The position numbers and the translations under genes were made by a program. A model generated the notes under the pieces. That model searched no databases. It saw only the letters and a list, made by a program, of their open reading frames with translations, and was not told the origin of the DNA. From contig NZ_CP059207.1 of assembly GCF_014252035.1 (NCBI RefSeq), positions 62,001 to 126,000 of the forward strand: a stretch of DNA of 64,000 bases, in the 5' to 3' direction. Below, piece by piece: positions 29,080 through 38,396 of this stretch; positions within the stretch are counted from its first letter, which is position 1, and the number at the start of each line of letters is the position of its first letter. Source of the DNA: Blattabacterium cuenoti (lineage in GTDB: Bacteria > Bacteroidota > Bacteroidia > Flavobacteriales > Blattabacteriaceae).

Positions 29080-30780
29080 ATGGTAGTAAAAGAATTTTTA
29101 TCTGGTTCAGAAATAGTAATAAAAACACTTTTACATGAAAAAGTAGAATACATTTTTGGATACCCTGGAGGTGCTATTATGCCTATATATGATTCTTTAC
29201 ATGATTATTTGAATGTTATATCCCATATTTTAATGCGGCATGAACAAGGATCGATTCATGCTGCACAAGGTTATGCTAGAGCTACAGGAAAAATAGGTGT
29301 ATGTTTCACTACATCAGGACCTGGAGCTACTAATTTAATTACTGGACTAGCTGATGCACTAATAGATAGTACTCCAATTGTTTGTATCACTGGACAAGTA
29401 TCATCTCATCTACTGGGAACTGATGCTTTTCAAGAAACAAATATTATAGATATTTCTATTCCTGTAACTAAATGGAATATTCAAGTTCTAGAAGCAAAAA
29501 ATATTTGCAAATCTATTCAAAAAGGTTTTTTTATAGCAAAAAAAGGTAGACCAGGTCCAGTTTTAATAGATATTACTAAAGATGCTCAGACTAAAAAATC
29601 TGAATTTAATTATAATCAACATTTTGAATATATAGAAAATTTTCATCCATATCCTTGTATAGAAGAAAATAAAATAATAGAAGCGGCAGATTTAATAAAT
29701 ATCGCAAAAAAACCTATGATTTTAGTTGGACAGGGTGTCATTTTGGCAAAAGCAGAGGATGAATTCAAAATATTTGTAGAAAAAACAGGTATTCCAGTAG
29801 CTAGTACATTGTTAGGTTTGGGTGCATTGTCTAGTAGTCATTATTTGTATGTAGGAATGTTAGGTATGCATGGTAATTATGCTCCAAACATTTTAACCAA
29901 TCAATGTGATCTTATAATTTCTGTAGGAATGCGTTTTGACGATCGTGTTACTGGAGATGTGAATAAATATGCTAAAAATGCAAAAATAATTCATTTAGAA
30001 ATTGATCCTTCTGAAATAAATAAAAATATATCATGTCACATACCAATACTTGGAGATTGTAAAATTTCTTTGAAAAAACTAGTTTTTTATGTTAATAAAT
30101 CTAGTCATGAAGAATGGGTTAATCAATTCTTTTACCTGAAAGAAAAAGAAAAAATAGAAGTAATAAAAAATGATATGTATCCAACTAAGAAAGGTCTAAC
30201 CATGGGGGAAGTTATCAAATGGATTAATAAGTATAAAGAAAAAAATGCAATACTTGTAACAGATGTAGGACAACACCAAATGATAGCTTCAAGATATTTT
30301 GATTTCTCTTGTAAAAAAAGTCAAATAACCTCTGGTGGATTAGGCACTATGGGATTTGCACTTCCAGCTGCTATTGGAGCAAAACTAGGATCAAAAAATA
30401 GACAAGTTATTTGTATAGTGGGAGATGGAGGAATACAAATGACAATACAAGAAATGGGTACTATTTTACAAAACAATATTGCTGTGAAAATTATTTTGCT
30501 AAATAATAATTTTTTGGGAATGGTACGTCAATGGCAGCAACTTTTTTTTGATAAACGTTATTCATGTACAGAATTAGTAAATCCTGACTTTATAAAAATA
30601 GCTAATGCATATAATATAGATGCAGAAAGAATAAATGATAGAAATAAACTAGGAGAATCTATAAACAAGGCATTATCTAATGAAAATGCTTTTTTATTAG
30701 AAGTCATAGTAGAAAAAGAGGATAACGTTTTTCCTATGATTCCTGCAGGATCATCTGTAGACGAAATTCGTTTAACATAA
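29080..30780 (+). CDS. ilvB: Acetolactate synthase large subunit
   Basis: A ThDP enzyme that makes acetolactate or acetohydroxybutyrate, the committed step of branched-chain amino-acid synthesis. The catalytic Glu is in RHEQGSIHAAQGYARATGK near residue 48. The ThDP/Mg motif starts at GDGGIQMTIQEMGT near residue 448 and ends with the NN of ILLNNNFLGMVRQWQ. SGPGATNLITGLADA and RFDDRVTG are also present. Length 566 is normal for a biosynthetic large subunit. Confidence 0.96.
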   Translation: MVVKEFLSGSEIVIKTLLHEKVEYIFGYPGGAIMPIYDSLHDYLNVISHILMRHEQGSIHAAQGYARATGKIGVCFTTSGPGATNLITGLADALIDSTPIVCITGQVSSHLLGTDAFQETNIIDISIPVTKWNIQVLEAKNICKSIQKGFFIAKKGRPGPVLIDITKDAQTKKSEFNYNQHFEYIENFHPYPCIEENKIIEAADLINIAKKPMILVGQGVILAKAEDEFKIFVEKTGIPVASTLLGLGALSSSHYLYVGMLGMHGNYAPNILTNQCDLIISVGMRFDDRVTGDVNKYAKNAKIIHLEIDPSEINKNISCHIPILGDCKISLKKLVFYVNKSSHEEWVNQFFYLKEKEKIEVIKNDMYPTKKGLTMGEVIKWINKYKEKNAILVTDVGQHQMIASRYFDFSCKKSQITSGGLGTMGFALPAAIGAKLGSKNRQVICIVGDGGIQMTIQEMGTILQNNIAVKIILLNNNFLGMVRQWQQLFFDKRYSCTELVNPDFIKIANAYNIDAERINDRNKLGESINKALSNENAFLLEVIVEKEDNVFPMIPAGSSVDEIRLT

Positions 30781-30796
30781 ACAAAAACATTATAAT

Positions 30797-31099
30797 ATGC
30801 AAAATAAATTCAGAATAATAATTTTAGGAGAAGATGATACGAGATTATTAAGTAGAATACTTATTATACTAAATCGTAGAAATTTAAAAACTAATCATAT
30901 TAACGTTTCTATTGATAGAAGCAAATCTCATTTTCAACATATTATAGATTTAGAATCTAAAGAAAAAGAATTAATTAAAGTAAAAAAATTAATTGAAAAA
31001 TTAATTGGAGTTATTCATGTTTATTACTACAAAATAGAAAATAAAAATTCTAAAAAAAATTCTTGGAAAAAAATAGATTTGCCATTAGCAACATCTTAA
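30797..31099 (+). CDS. ilvN: Acetolactate synthase small (regulatory) subunit, short form
   Basis: The N-terminal 75 residues form one ACT domain: FRIIILGEDDTRLLSRILIILNRR, then a second half with the DLESKEKELIKVKKLIEKL helix and a closing VIHVYYY strand. The usual subunit has about 160 residues or more, with a C-terminal domain. Here only about 25 Lys-rich residues follow the ACT domain. The gene sits between ilvB and ilvC and is clearly the regulator. The shortened form may still bind and activate the large subunit but may have altered valine feedback. Confidence 0.88.
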   Translation: MQNKFRIIILGEDDTRLLSRILIILNRRNLKTNHINVSIDRSKSHFQHIIDLESKEKELIKVKKLIEKLIGVIHVYYYKIENKNSKKNSWKKIDLPLATS

Positions 31100-31132
31100 T
31101 TAAAAATATTATTAAATAAATAATTAAAAATT

Positions 31133-32182
31133 ATGAAAGTAAAATTTGGACCTGTAGAAGAAAATATTGTAACAAGAGAAGAATTTTCTTTATCCAAAGC
31201 TAGAGATATACTAAAAAAAGAAGTTATAGCTGTACTAGGATATGGAGTTCAAGGCCCTGGACAATCTATGAATCTTAGAGATAATGGATTTCAAGTAATA
31301 GTAGGTCAAAGAAAAAATTCTTTTTCTTGGGAAAAAGCTTTAAAAGATGGATGGATAGAAGGAAAAAGTCTTTTTTCTCTTGAAGAAGCTTCTCAAAGAG
31401 GAACAATAATTATGTATTTACTATCAGATGCGGGACAAATATCTTTTTGGCCAACTCTTTGTAAGTTTCTTGATAATGGAAATTCTTTATACTTTTCACA
31501 TGGATTTGGTTTAACATTTTGTGAAAAAACAGGAATATATCCACCTAAAAATATAGATATATTTTTAGTAGCACCTAAAGGGTCAGGAACTAGTTTAAGA
31601 AGATTATTTAAAGAAGGTAAAGGTATTAATTCTAGCTATGCAATTTATCAAGATTATAGTGGTAATTGTTTAAAAAAAACTATATCTATTGGTATAGGAA
31701 TAGGATCTGGCTATTTGTTTGAAACAAATTTCAAAAATGAGGTATATTCCGATTTGGTTGGTGAAAGAGGAACTTTGATGGGAGCTATACAAGGTATTTT
31801 TGCAGCACAATACCAAATATTAAGGGATAAAGGACATTCTCCTTCAGAATCTTTCAATGAAACAGTCGAAGAACTTACTCAAAGTTTGATGCCATTGGTT
31901 TCAGAAAATGGAATGGATTGGATGTACGCTAATTGTTCTACTACTGCACAAAGAGGTGCTTTAGATTGGTGGAAAAAATTTAGAGATGCTACGTTACCAG
32001 TATTTCGTGAATTATATCATGAAGTTTCTTCAGGTAAAGAAGCTGAAAGAATTATAAAATCCAATCTTGAAAAAGATTACAGAAATAAATTAGAAAAAGA
32101 ATTGAAACACCTTAGAGAAAGTGAACTATGGAAAGTAGGAACTACAATTCGAAATCTTAGACCGGAAAAAAAAGAATCTTAA
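31133..32182 (+). CDS. ilvC: Ketol-acid reductoisomerase
   Basis: IlvC isomerises and reduces acetolactate to the dihydroxyacid using NAD(P)H. The dinucleotide motif is LGYGVQGPGQSMNLRDNG near residues 36-53, followed by VGQRKNS at the cofactor-specificity loop. VAPKGSGTSLRRLF and the metal-binding SDLVGERGTLMG near residue 207 are conserved, as is ETVEELTQSLMPL. It is 349 residues, the form typical of Bacteroidetes. It is 33 bases downstream of ilvN. Confidence 0.95.
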   Translation: MKVKFGPVEENIVTREEFSLSKARDILKKEVIAVLGYGVQGPGQSMNLRDNGFQVIVGQRKNSFSWEKALKDGWIEGKSLFSLEEASQRGTIIMYLLSDAGQISFWPTLCKFLDNGNSLYFSHGFGLTFCEKTGIYPPKNIDIFLVAPKGSGTSLRRLFKEGKGINSSYAIYQDYSGNCLKKTISIGIGIGSGYLFETNFKNEVYSDLVGERGTLMGAIQGIFAAQYQILRDKGHSPSESFNETVEELTQSLMPLVSENGMDWMYANCSTTAQRGALDWWKKFRDATLPVFRELYHEVSSGKEAERIIKSNLEKDYRNKLEKELKHLRESELWKVGTTIRNLRPEKKES

Positions 32183-32209
32183 TTTTTTGTATTATTAATT
32201 GAAAATATA

Positions 32210-33472
32210 TTGAATTATAATAAATATTTTCCTTCTTATAAGGAAATCATTAAAGCTAAAAATTTACTGAATAATATTATTCATGAAACTCCACTACAAA
32301 AAAATTTGCTTTTATCAGAAAAATATCAGGCAAATATTTTTCTAAAAAGAGAGGATTTACAAATTATACGTTCATACAAAATCAGAGGCGCATATAATAA
32401 AATAATTAGTTTGTCTAATACAGAGTTAAAAAATGGAATTGTTTGCGCAAGTGCTGGAAACCACGCACAAGGAGTTGCTTATTCATGTAATATATTAAAA
32501 ATATTAGGAAAAATTTATATGCCCAGCACTACTCCTAAACAAAAAGTAGAGAGAGTTAAAATGTTTGGCAAACAAAATATTGAGATTATTCTCAGTGGAG
32601 ATACTTTTGATGCAGTGAGTTATGAAGCTATGAAGGATTGTGAAAATAATAAAAAAGTTTTTATTCATCCCTTTGATGATATAAAAATTATTGAAGGACA
32701 AGCTACTGTAGGTTTAGAGATTTTACAACAATCTATATCAAAAAATATAGATTATATCTTTATTCCTATTGGAGGAGGAGGATTAGCTTCTGGAGTCGGT
32801 AGTCATTTTAGAATAGCAAGTCCTAAAACAAAAATTATAGGGGTAGAGCCTAAAGGAGCACCTTCTATGAGTTTATCCCTAAAAAAAGGTAATATTATAG
32901 AATTGAAAACAATAGATAGATTTATTGATGGAGCTTCTGTTAAAAAAGTAGGAAAGTTAAATTTTAATATTTGCAAAGAAATACTGCATGATATACAAAT
33001 CGTACCAGAAGGAAAAGTTTGTACCACTATTTTAGATCTGTATAATTTAGAAGCTATTGTTGCAGAACCAGCTGGAGCACTTTCTATAGCTGCTTTGGAT
33101 TTTTATTCAAAAAATATAAAAGGAAAAACTATTGTTTGTATTTTAAGCGGAGGAAATAATGATATAACTAGAACAGAAGAAATAAGGGAAAGATCTCTTT
33201 TATATGAAGAAAAAAAACATTATTTTATTGTAAAATTTCCACAAAGAGCTGGAGCACTCAGAGAATTTGTGAATAATATTCTAGGACCAAAAGATGATAT
33301 TGCTTACTTTGAGTATTCCAAAAAAAACTCTAAAGAAGAGGGCCCAGCTGTTATAGGAATAGAATTATCCAATAAAAATGATTTTTCTGAATTATTAGGA
33401 AGAATGAAACAATACAGAGTTCATTTTCAATATTTAAATAAAAATCCAGACTTATTTCGTATTCTTATATAA
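32210..33472 (+). CDS. ilvA: Threonine ammonia-lyase (threonine deaminase)
   Basis: A PLP enzyme making 2-oxobutanoate from threonine for isoleucine synthesis. The PLP lysine is in REDLQIIRSYKIRGAYNK near residue 60, and the phosphate-binding loop is PIGGGGLASGVG near residue 186. A single C-terminal ACT-like regulatory domain (about 335-420) gives the short form. No ATG precedes the conserved region, so the start is most likely TTG at 32210. It closes the ilv operon, 27 bases after ilvC. Confidence 0.92.
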   Translation: MNYNKYFPSYKEIIKAKNLLNNIIHETPLQKNLLLSEKYQANIFLKREDLQIIRSYKIRGAYNKIISLSNTELKNGIVCASAGNHAQGVAYSCNILKILGKIYMPSTTPKQKVERVKMFGKQNIEIILSGDTFDAVSYEAMKDCENNKKVFIHPFDDIKIIEGQATVGLEILQQSISKNIDYIFIPIGGGGLASGVGSHFRIASPKTKIIGVEPKGAPSMSLSLKKGNIIELKTIDRFIDGASVKKVGKLNFNICKEILHDIQIVPEGKVCTTILDLYNLEAIVAEPAGALSIAALDFYSKNIKGKTIVCILSGGNNDITRTEEIRERSLLYEEKKHYFIVKFPQRAGALREFVNNILGPKDDIAYFEYSKKNSKEEGPAVIGIELSNKNDFSELLGRMKQYRVHFQYLNKNPDLFRILI

Positions 33473-33503
33473 AAAAATAAAAACATTATGAACAACATTT
33501 TGT

Positions 33504-33589
33504 ACCCACGACTGGATTTGAACCAGCACATCCTAAAACGGATACCACCACCTCAAAGTGGCGTGTCTACCAATTCCACCACGTGGGTT
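33504..33589 (-). tRNA. tRNA-Leu(GAG)
   Basis: On the minus strand the acceptor stem ACCCACG pairs perfectly with CGTGGGT. The anticodon loop TTGAGGT gives anticodon GAG, and the T arm is GCTGG-TTCAAAT-CCAGT. A long variable arm marks class II tRNA. It reads CUC/CUU codons. CCA is not encoded after the discriminator A. Opposite strand to ilvA and dapB. Confidence 0.95.
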
Positions 33590-33653
33590 ATTATTTATGT
33601 ATTATGCAATGTATTCAAATTTTTGAAAATATAAATCTTTATATTTTTTCAAC

Positions 33654-33661
33654 TACTTTTG
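33654..33661 (+). promoter_or_regulatory. Candidate -7 element for dapB
   Basis: TACTTTTG matches TAnnTTTG and ends 25 bases before the dapB start, in the spacer divergent from tRNA-Leu. The -33 region is not clear. Confidence 0.33.
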
Positions 33662-33686
33662 ATAAATAATTAAAAATAACACATGA

Positions 33687-34403
33687 ATGAATATAGGTAT
33701 AATAGGATATGGAAAAATGGGTCGTACTATAGAAAAAATAGCAAAATACAGAAATCATAATATTTCATTATGTTATGATGCTACACCAACAGATTCTTTG
33801 TTGAGAAAATCTAATTTAGATGTAGTAATAGAATTCAGTCAACCTAATTCTGCTTTTGATAATGTAAAAATTTGTATAAAAAATAACATACCTGTTGTAT
33901 GTGGAACTACAGGATGGTTAGATAAAATGGAAACTATTAAAAAAATATGTAAAGAAAAAAATGGATCTTTTCTTTATTCTTCTAATTTCAGTATTGGTAT
34001 GAACATATTTTTCGAAATAAATAAAAAATTATCAAAATTAATGTGTCCATATACTAAAGATTACGAAGTAACAATAAATGAAGTTCATCATTTAGATAAA
34101 ATGGATAAACCTAGTGGAACAGCTTTATCTTTAGTTAAAAATATTATTGATAATAATATGAAAAAAACATGGATTTTAGATAAAAAAAGAACAAATCAAG
34201 ATCAAATATTAGTTCTTTCGAAAAGAATGAAAAATGTAACAGGTAATCACACTGTTACATATAAATCCAATATAGATAAAATAGAAATTTTACATAAGGC
34301 TTATAATAGAGAAGGATTTGCTTTTGGATCTGTTATTGCTGCAGAATGGATTATAAATAAAAAAGGAATTTTTTCTATGAAAGAAGTATTAGGAATACAA
34401 TAA
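33687..34403 (+). CDS. dapB: 4-hydroxy-tetrahydrodipicolinate reductase
   Basis: DapB reduces the dihydrodipicolinate precursor on the lysine/diaminopimelate path. The N-terminal NAD(P) motif is IGIIGYGKMGRTIE at residues 3-16. VCGTTGW is near residue 73. The catalytic segment EVHHLDKMDKPSGTAL is near residues 132-147, with the His pair and Lys. It has 238 residues, short compared with E. coli but usual for Bacteroidetes. An overlapping ATG at 33683 is out of frame, so 33687 is the start. Confidence 0.94.
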   Translation: MNIGIIGYGKMGRTIEKIAKYRNHNISLCYDATPTDSLLRKSNLDVVIEFSQPNSAFDNVKICIKNNIPVVCGTTGWLDKMETIKKICKEKNGSFLYSSNFSIGMNIFFEINKKLSKLMCPYTKDYEVTINEVHHLDKMDKPSGTALSLVKNIIDNNMKKTWILDKKRTNQDQILVLSKRMKNVTGNHTVTYKSNIDKIEILHKAYNREGFAFGSVIAAEWIINKKGIFSMKEVLGIQ

Positions 34404-34414
34404 AATTGTTTATT

Positions 34415-34438
34415 ATTATAATAATATTATTATAATAT
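34415..34438. repeat. 24-bp A/T palindrome in the dapB-lepB spacer
   Basis: A perfect palindrome made only of A and T, 11 bases after the dapB stop and 7 bases before lepB. It could form a weak hairpin or ease strand opening. With this composition its significance is modest. Confidence 0.4.
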
Positions 34439-34445
34439 ATACTAT

Positions 34446-35942
34446 ATGCTACAATATTTTATATCCAGTGGCATTTTTTTGCTTTTTTTACATGTTATTC
34501 ATGTTTTAGGAACTTGTAATTTTTATAAAAAATTTGGAATTAGTTATTGGAAACTACTTATTCCTATATACAATATTTTTATTCTTTTAAAAAAAATACA
34601 TAAACCCGTATGGTATATTTTTCTTTTATTTATACCATTAACAAGTATCATTCTACTTTTTATTTTATGGATGGATCTAATTTATTTTTTGTATAAAACA
34701 GAAAGAAAGAAAATTATAATTTTCTTTCTTTCTGCAGGTCTATATATTTATTATATCAATTTTTTTAAAAAAACTGACATTGAAAATAAAAATGATAATG
34801 AAAAAAAAATAGAAAATAATAATACAGGAATATTGTTAGCTGTAATACTATCGTTGGTAACACATGCTTATATCATTCAACCATTTGTTATTCCAACTTC
34901 TTCTATGGAAAAAAGTTTACTTGTAGGAGATTTTATCTTAGTTAGTAAAATCCATTATGGACTAAGAATGCCTGTATCTCCTATATATATTCCTTTCTGC
35001 CACAATAATATACTGGGTATCAAATCTTATTTTTCTTATATCAAATTTCCATATTTTCGTTTACCTTTCATAAAAACTATACAAAGGAATGATATTGTTG
35101 TCTTTAATTTTCCTAAAGATATAAACCATAAAATATTAGATAGAAAAGATCATTATGTAAAACGTTGTGTAGGACTTCCAGGAGATACTATTTGTATTAA
35201 AAAAGGAATTTTATTTATCAATAACCATAGAGAAGATAAATATTTGCTAAATAAAATAGAAAAATCCTATTTTGTAAAAACTGATAATATTCCTTTAAAT
35301 ATAGAATTTTTAAAAGAAAATATGGATATTGAAGATATTGATTTTATTGGAGAAAATAAAAATGAATATTACTATCAGATAATGTTGACAGAAGAACAAG
35401 CAAAAAAAATAGAAAAATTATTTGATAATATAGTTTTTTTAAAAAAAAATACTCAACCAAAAGAATATAAAGACGATTCGATAATATTTTCAAATAAGTT
35501 TGGTTGGAATAGAGATTTTTTTGGCCCATTATATATTCCTAAAAAAGGAGATACTATGAAAATAAATTCGGAAAATTTGCATATTTATAATGAAATATCT
35601 AATTATGAAGGAGAAAAAAAAATAAATCACAATATTTTAGGAAAAAATTATAAAATTAAAAAAAATTATTATTTCATGATTGGAGACAATAGACATAATT
35701 CTTTTGATTCTCGTTATTGGGGATTTGTTCCAGAAGATCACATAGTAGGAAAACCAGTATTTATATGGATGAGTATCGATTGGAATCGTGAACATCCAAT
35801 GAATATATTTCATTGGAAATTTCGTTGGAACCGTATTATGACAACAATAGATAATAATAAATCTTATTTATCCTTATTTATTTTATTTTCATTTATATAT
35901 TTTTTTTTCAATAAAAAAAATAATGATTATTTAAAAAAATAA
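34446..35942 (+). CDS. lepB: Signal peptidase I
   Basis: Cleaves signal peptides on the outer face of the inner membrane. Several N-terminal hydrophobic segments (about residues 1-110) precede the catalytic part. The nucleophile Ser is in IPTSSMEKSLLVGD near residue 150. The general-base Lys is in DHYVKRCVGLPGD near residue 238, and MIGDNRHNSFDSRYWG near residue 416 is the conserved box E. A large insert separates these, as is usual for the ~500-residue Bacteroidetes enzymes. A 36-bp perfect palindrome lies in the coding sequence at 34699-34734. The 3' end overlaps the convergent rhomboid gene by 12 bases. Confidence 0.93.
   Translation: MLQYFISSGIFLLFLHVIHVLGTCNFYKKFGISYWKLLIPIYNIFILLKKIHKPVWYIFLLFIPLTSIILLFILWMDLIYFLYKTERKKIIIFFLSAGLYIYYINFFKKTDIENKNDNEKKIENNNTGILLAVILSLVTHAYIIQPFVIPTSSMEKSLLVGDFILVSKIHYGLRMPVSPIYIPFCHNNILGIKSYFSYIKFPYFRLPFIKTIQRNDIVVFNFPKDINHKILDRKDHYVKRCVGLPGDTICIKKGILFINNHREDKYLLNKIEKSYFVKTDNIPLNIEFLKENMDIEDIDFIGENKNEYYYQIMLTEEQAKKIEKLFDNIVFLKKNTQPKEYKDDSIIFSNKFGWNRDFFGPLYIPKKGDTMKINSENLHIYNEISNYEGEKKINHNILGKNYKIKKNYYFMIGDNRHNSFDSRYWGFVPEDHIVGKPVFIWMSIDWNREHPMNIFHWKFRWNRIMTTIDNNKSYLSLFILFSFIYFFFNKKNNDYLKK
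34699..34734. repeat. 36-bp perfect palindrome inside lepB
   Basis: The left arm CAGAAAGAAAGAAAATTA (34699-34716) is followed with no spacer by its exact reverse complement (34717-34734). It encodes TERKKIIIFFLSA in the membrane region of LepB. Read on the minus strand the hairpin is followed by GTTTTATAC. Confidence 0.85.
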
Positions 35943-36635
35943 ATCATTTCCTTTTTTTAAAAAAAAACTTCCTATAAAATAACCAGACAAAATACCTCCA
36001 ATATGAGCAAAATGTGCTACTCCAGGTGCTAAATTTAGAATGGAAGATAAAAAACTTCCAAAAATAAAAATCATAATAGCTTTTTCTACAGCGATAGGAA
36101 ATGGAAAAGGTAATATAAAAATTTTATGTTCTGGAAAAAATCTAGCAAAAGCTCCAACTACTCCACTTATAGCACCAGAAGCACCCATCATAGGAGAATA
36201 CATTGAACTATAAATAGTTATTTTTTGTTCTTCATTTAAATAATCTAATGTTTTTCTAGCTTCCGAAAAATCTAAAGTATGTAAAAAATAATACATAACA
36301 CTTGTATTAAAAATTATTTGTAATAATGCAGCTAAAAATCCTGATAAAAAATAAACTATCATAAATCTTTTTATTCCTAATAAAGTTTCTAATTGACCTC
36401 CAAACATAAATAATGCTAACATATTGAAAATTATATGTAGAAAAAGTCTTTTAGAATGTACAAACATGTGAGTTATAATTTGATATAACTCGAATCGTTC
36501 ATCCAAAGGATGATATAAAGACATCAAACTTTCTATTTTATATTGTGAAAAAACAAATGTAGCTGTATATATAAGTATATTTATACTGATTAAATGTTTT
36601 ACAGCATCTGAATTAAAATTTGTATAAATATTCAC
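35931..36635 (-). CDS. Rhomboid family intramembrane serine protease
   Basis: A six- or seven-helix rhomboid protease. The nucleophile motif GASGAISGV is at residues 151-159 with Ser153, and the catalytic His is in VAHFAHIGGILSGY (His211). The N-terminal HMFVHSKRLFLHIIFNMLALF with its His and Asn is also conserved. Flavobacteria commonly carry rhomboid genes directly after mutL, as here. The start overlaps the mutL stop by 4 bases (ATGA). Substrate unknown. Confidence 0.9.
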   Translation of the reverse strand: MNIYTNFNSDAVKHLISINILIYTATFVFSQYKIESLMSLYHPLDERFELYQIITHMFVHSKRLFLHIIFNMLALFMFGGQLETLLGIKRFMIVYFLSGFLAALLQIIFNTSVMYYFLHTLDFSEARKTLDYLNEEQKITIYSSMYSPMMGASGAISGVVGAFARFFPEHKIFILPFPFPIAVEKAIMIFIFGSFLSSILNLAPGVAHFAHIGGILSGYFIGSFFLKKGNDLFF

Positions 36636-38386
36636 TTTTTTTTAAATATTTTTTCGTTTACTATGAAAAATACAGGACCTTCTGTATAAGAATAATTATA
36701 ATTTTTACAATAAAAAAAATCTCTAATCAAACATTCCATTTGATCATGATTTAGTTTTTCTCCATATTTTATGGATGCTGAATCAGATATAGATTTTATG
36801 AGTATATCTTTATTTTTTTTATTTTTTTCTTTTAAACTAAAATTTAGTACATTTTTAAATATTTCTTTCAATGAATTCTGATGAATATTATCAGGAATAG
36901 TATATAAATAAACTGATTTATTTTTTATGTAGAAATAAAAACCTAATTTTTTTAGGCATTCTCTAATATTATTCAAATAAATCAACTCTTTTTCTGATAG
37001 TTTTATCTTTAATGGAAAAAATAATTTTTGAATAATTAATTTTTTTGAATAAAAAAAATTATACAATATATTTTTATGTGCTCTATGTTGATCTACCACT
37101 ATCATATTTTCATTGTTTGATTCAAATATTACATATTTACGATATATTTGAATCGTTTTTATTTTTTTTTTATGCAAAATATAATTATGAAGTTTAATAT
37201 ATGAATTAATATAATATTTTTTATCGTCTTGATGTAGCAAATACTTTAATTGAAATATTTGCTCATGTATTCCTGAATTAAAAAAATATGAATTATCATG
37301 TTCTAATAACAAATTCATTTTATTATTAGTAGTAGAAGAATGAAAAGAAGATAATATATCATAGTCTTTTAATTCTTTATCTTTTATATTTTCAATTTTG
37401 TATTGTTGGAATAAAACATTTTTTATTTCCTGTTTAATCAAATAACTTATTGTTTCTTCTTTATCTAATTTTACTTCTTTTTTTGCAGGATGAACATTCC
37501 AATTGACTAATTTTGGATCTATTTCGATAAAAATAAAATAAGATATCGTATTAAAATTTTTTATAAAACCATTATAAGCATGAATTATTTCTTTTTGTAA
37601 ATAAAGATGTTTTACACAACGTTTATTAACTACTAATAATCTATCTCCTTTTTTTGTAGATGAATTTGGAAAACTAATAAATCCTTTAATGAAAAATTTA
37701 TTTTTTTTTATTAAAATAGGTGTTAATATTGTATTTTCATTTTTAAAAATTTCTTTTATTCTTTTTTTTAAGGAAGATTCCTTGAAATAAAAAAGTATTT
37801 TTTCATTATGAAAAAAACGATATGCTATTTCTCTGTGAGAAATAGCTATTTTATAAAATTCGTTAAGTATATGAATAAATTCTATTTGAGAAGTTTTTAA
37901 AAATTTTCTTCTAACTGGAAATCTAGAAAAAATATTTTTCACAAAAATTCTTGTTCCTCTCAACATATTTATAGGTATTTCTTTTTTTATTTTTCCTTCT
38001 TCTATAAAAAGATGTATTCCTTCTGAATTTTCATTATTTTTAGTCTGTATTTCTAATTCGGAAATAAGTGCTATAGAAGATAAAGCTTCACCTCTAAATC
38101 CTTTTGTATTAATCTTGAAAAGATCATCTGCACTATTAATTTTTGAAGTAGCAAATTTCTGAATACTCATTTTTGCATCATTTGAGCTCATTCCATCTCC
38201 ATCATCTACTAATTGAATTAATGTCTTCCCTGAATTTTTTATAAAAATGTCAATTTTTTTTGCATTAGCATCTATTGCATTTTCTAGAAGTTCTCTTACA
38301 ACAGAAGATGGTCTTTCTATAATTTCTCCTGCAGCAATTTGATTAATAACATTTTTAGGTAAAATTTTAATAACATTTTTATTCAT
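36632..38386 (-). CDS. mutL: DNA mismatch repair protein MutL
   Basis: The GHKL ATPase domain is complete: NQIAAGEIIERPSSVVRELLENA near the start, here with the ATP-binding Glu and Asn; DDGDGMS; and TKGFRGEALSSI. GTRIFVKNIFSRFPVRRKF is also there. The linker and dimerisation domain are shortened and AT-biased. The endonuclease motif DQHA(x)2E(x)4E of non-MutH bacteria reads DQHRAHKNILYN here, so both Glu are replaced. Length 584 residues. Whether a nick can still be made is doubtful. Confidence 0.92.
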   Translation of the reverse strand: MNKNVIKILPKNVINQIAAGEIIERPSSVVRELLENAIDANAKKIDIFIKNSGKTLIQLVDDGDGMSSNDAKMSIQKFATSKINSADDLFKINTKGFRGEALSSIALISELEIQTKNNENSEGIHLFIEEGKIKKEIPINMLRGTRIFVKNIFSRFPVRRKFLKTSQIEFIHILNEFYKIAISHREIAYRFFHNEKILFYFKESSLKKRIKEIFKNENTILTPILIKKNKFFIKGFISFPNSSTKKGDRLLVVNKRCVKHLYLQKEIIHAYNGFIKNFNTISYFIFIEIDPKLVNWNVHPAKKEVKLDKEETISYLIKQEIKNVLFQQYKIENIKDKELKDYDILSSFHSSTTNNKMNLLLEHDNSYFFNSGIHEQIFQLKYLLHQDDKKYYINSYIKLHNYILHKKKIKTIQIYRKYVIFESNNENMIVVDQHRAHKNILYNFFYSKKLIIQKLFFPLKIKLSEKELIYLNNIRECLKKLGFYFYIKNKSVYLYTIPDNIHQNSLKEIFKNVLNFSLKEKNKKNKDILIKSISDSASIKYGEKLNHDQMECLIRDFFYCKNYNYSYTEGPVFFIVNEKIFKKK

Positions 38387-38396
38387 TCTATAGATT

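Noticed and set aside
37824..37846. 10-bp hairpin inside mutL
   Set aside because: Stems of this length are expected several times in 64 kb of AT-rich DNA.
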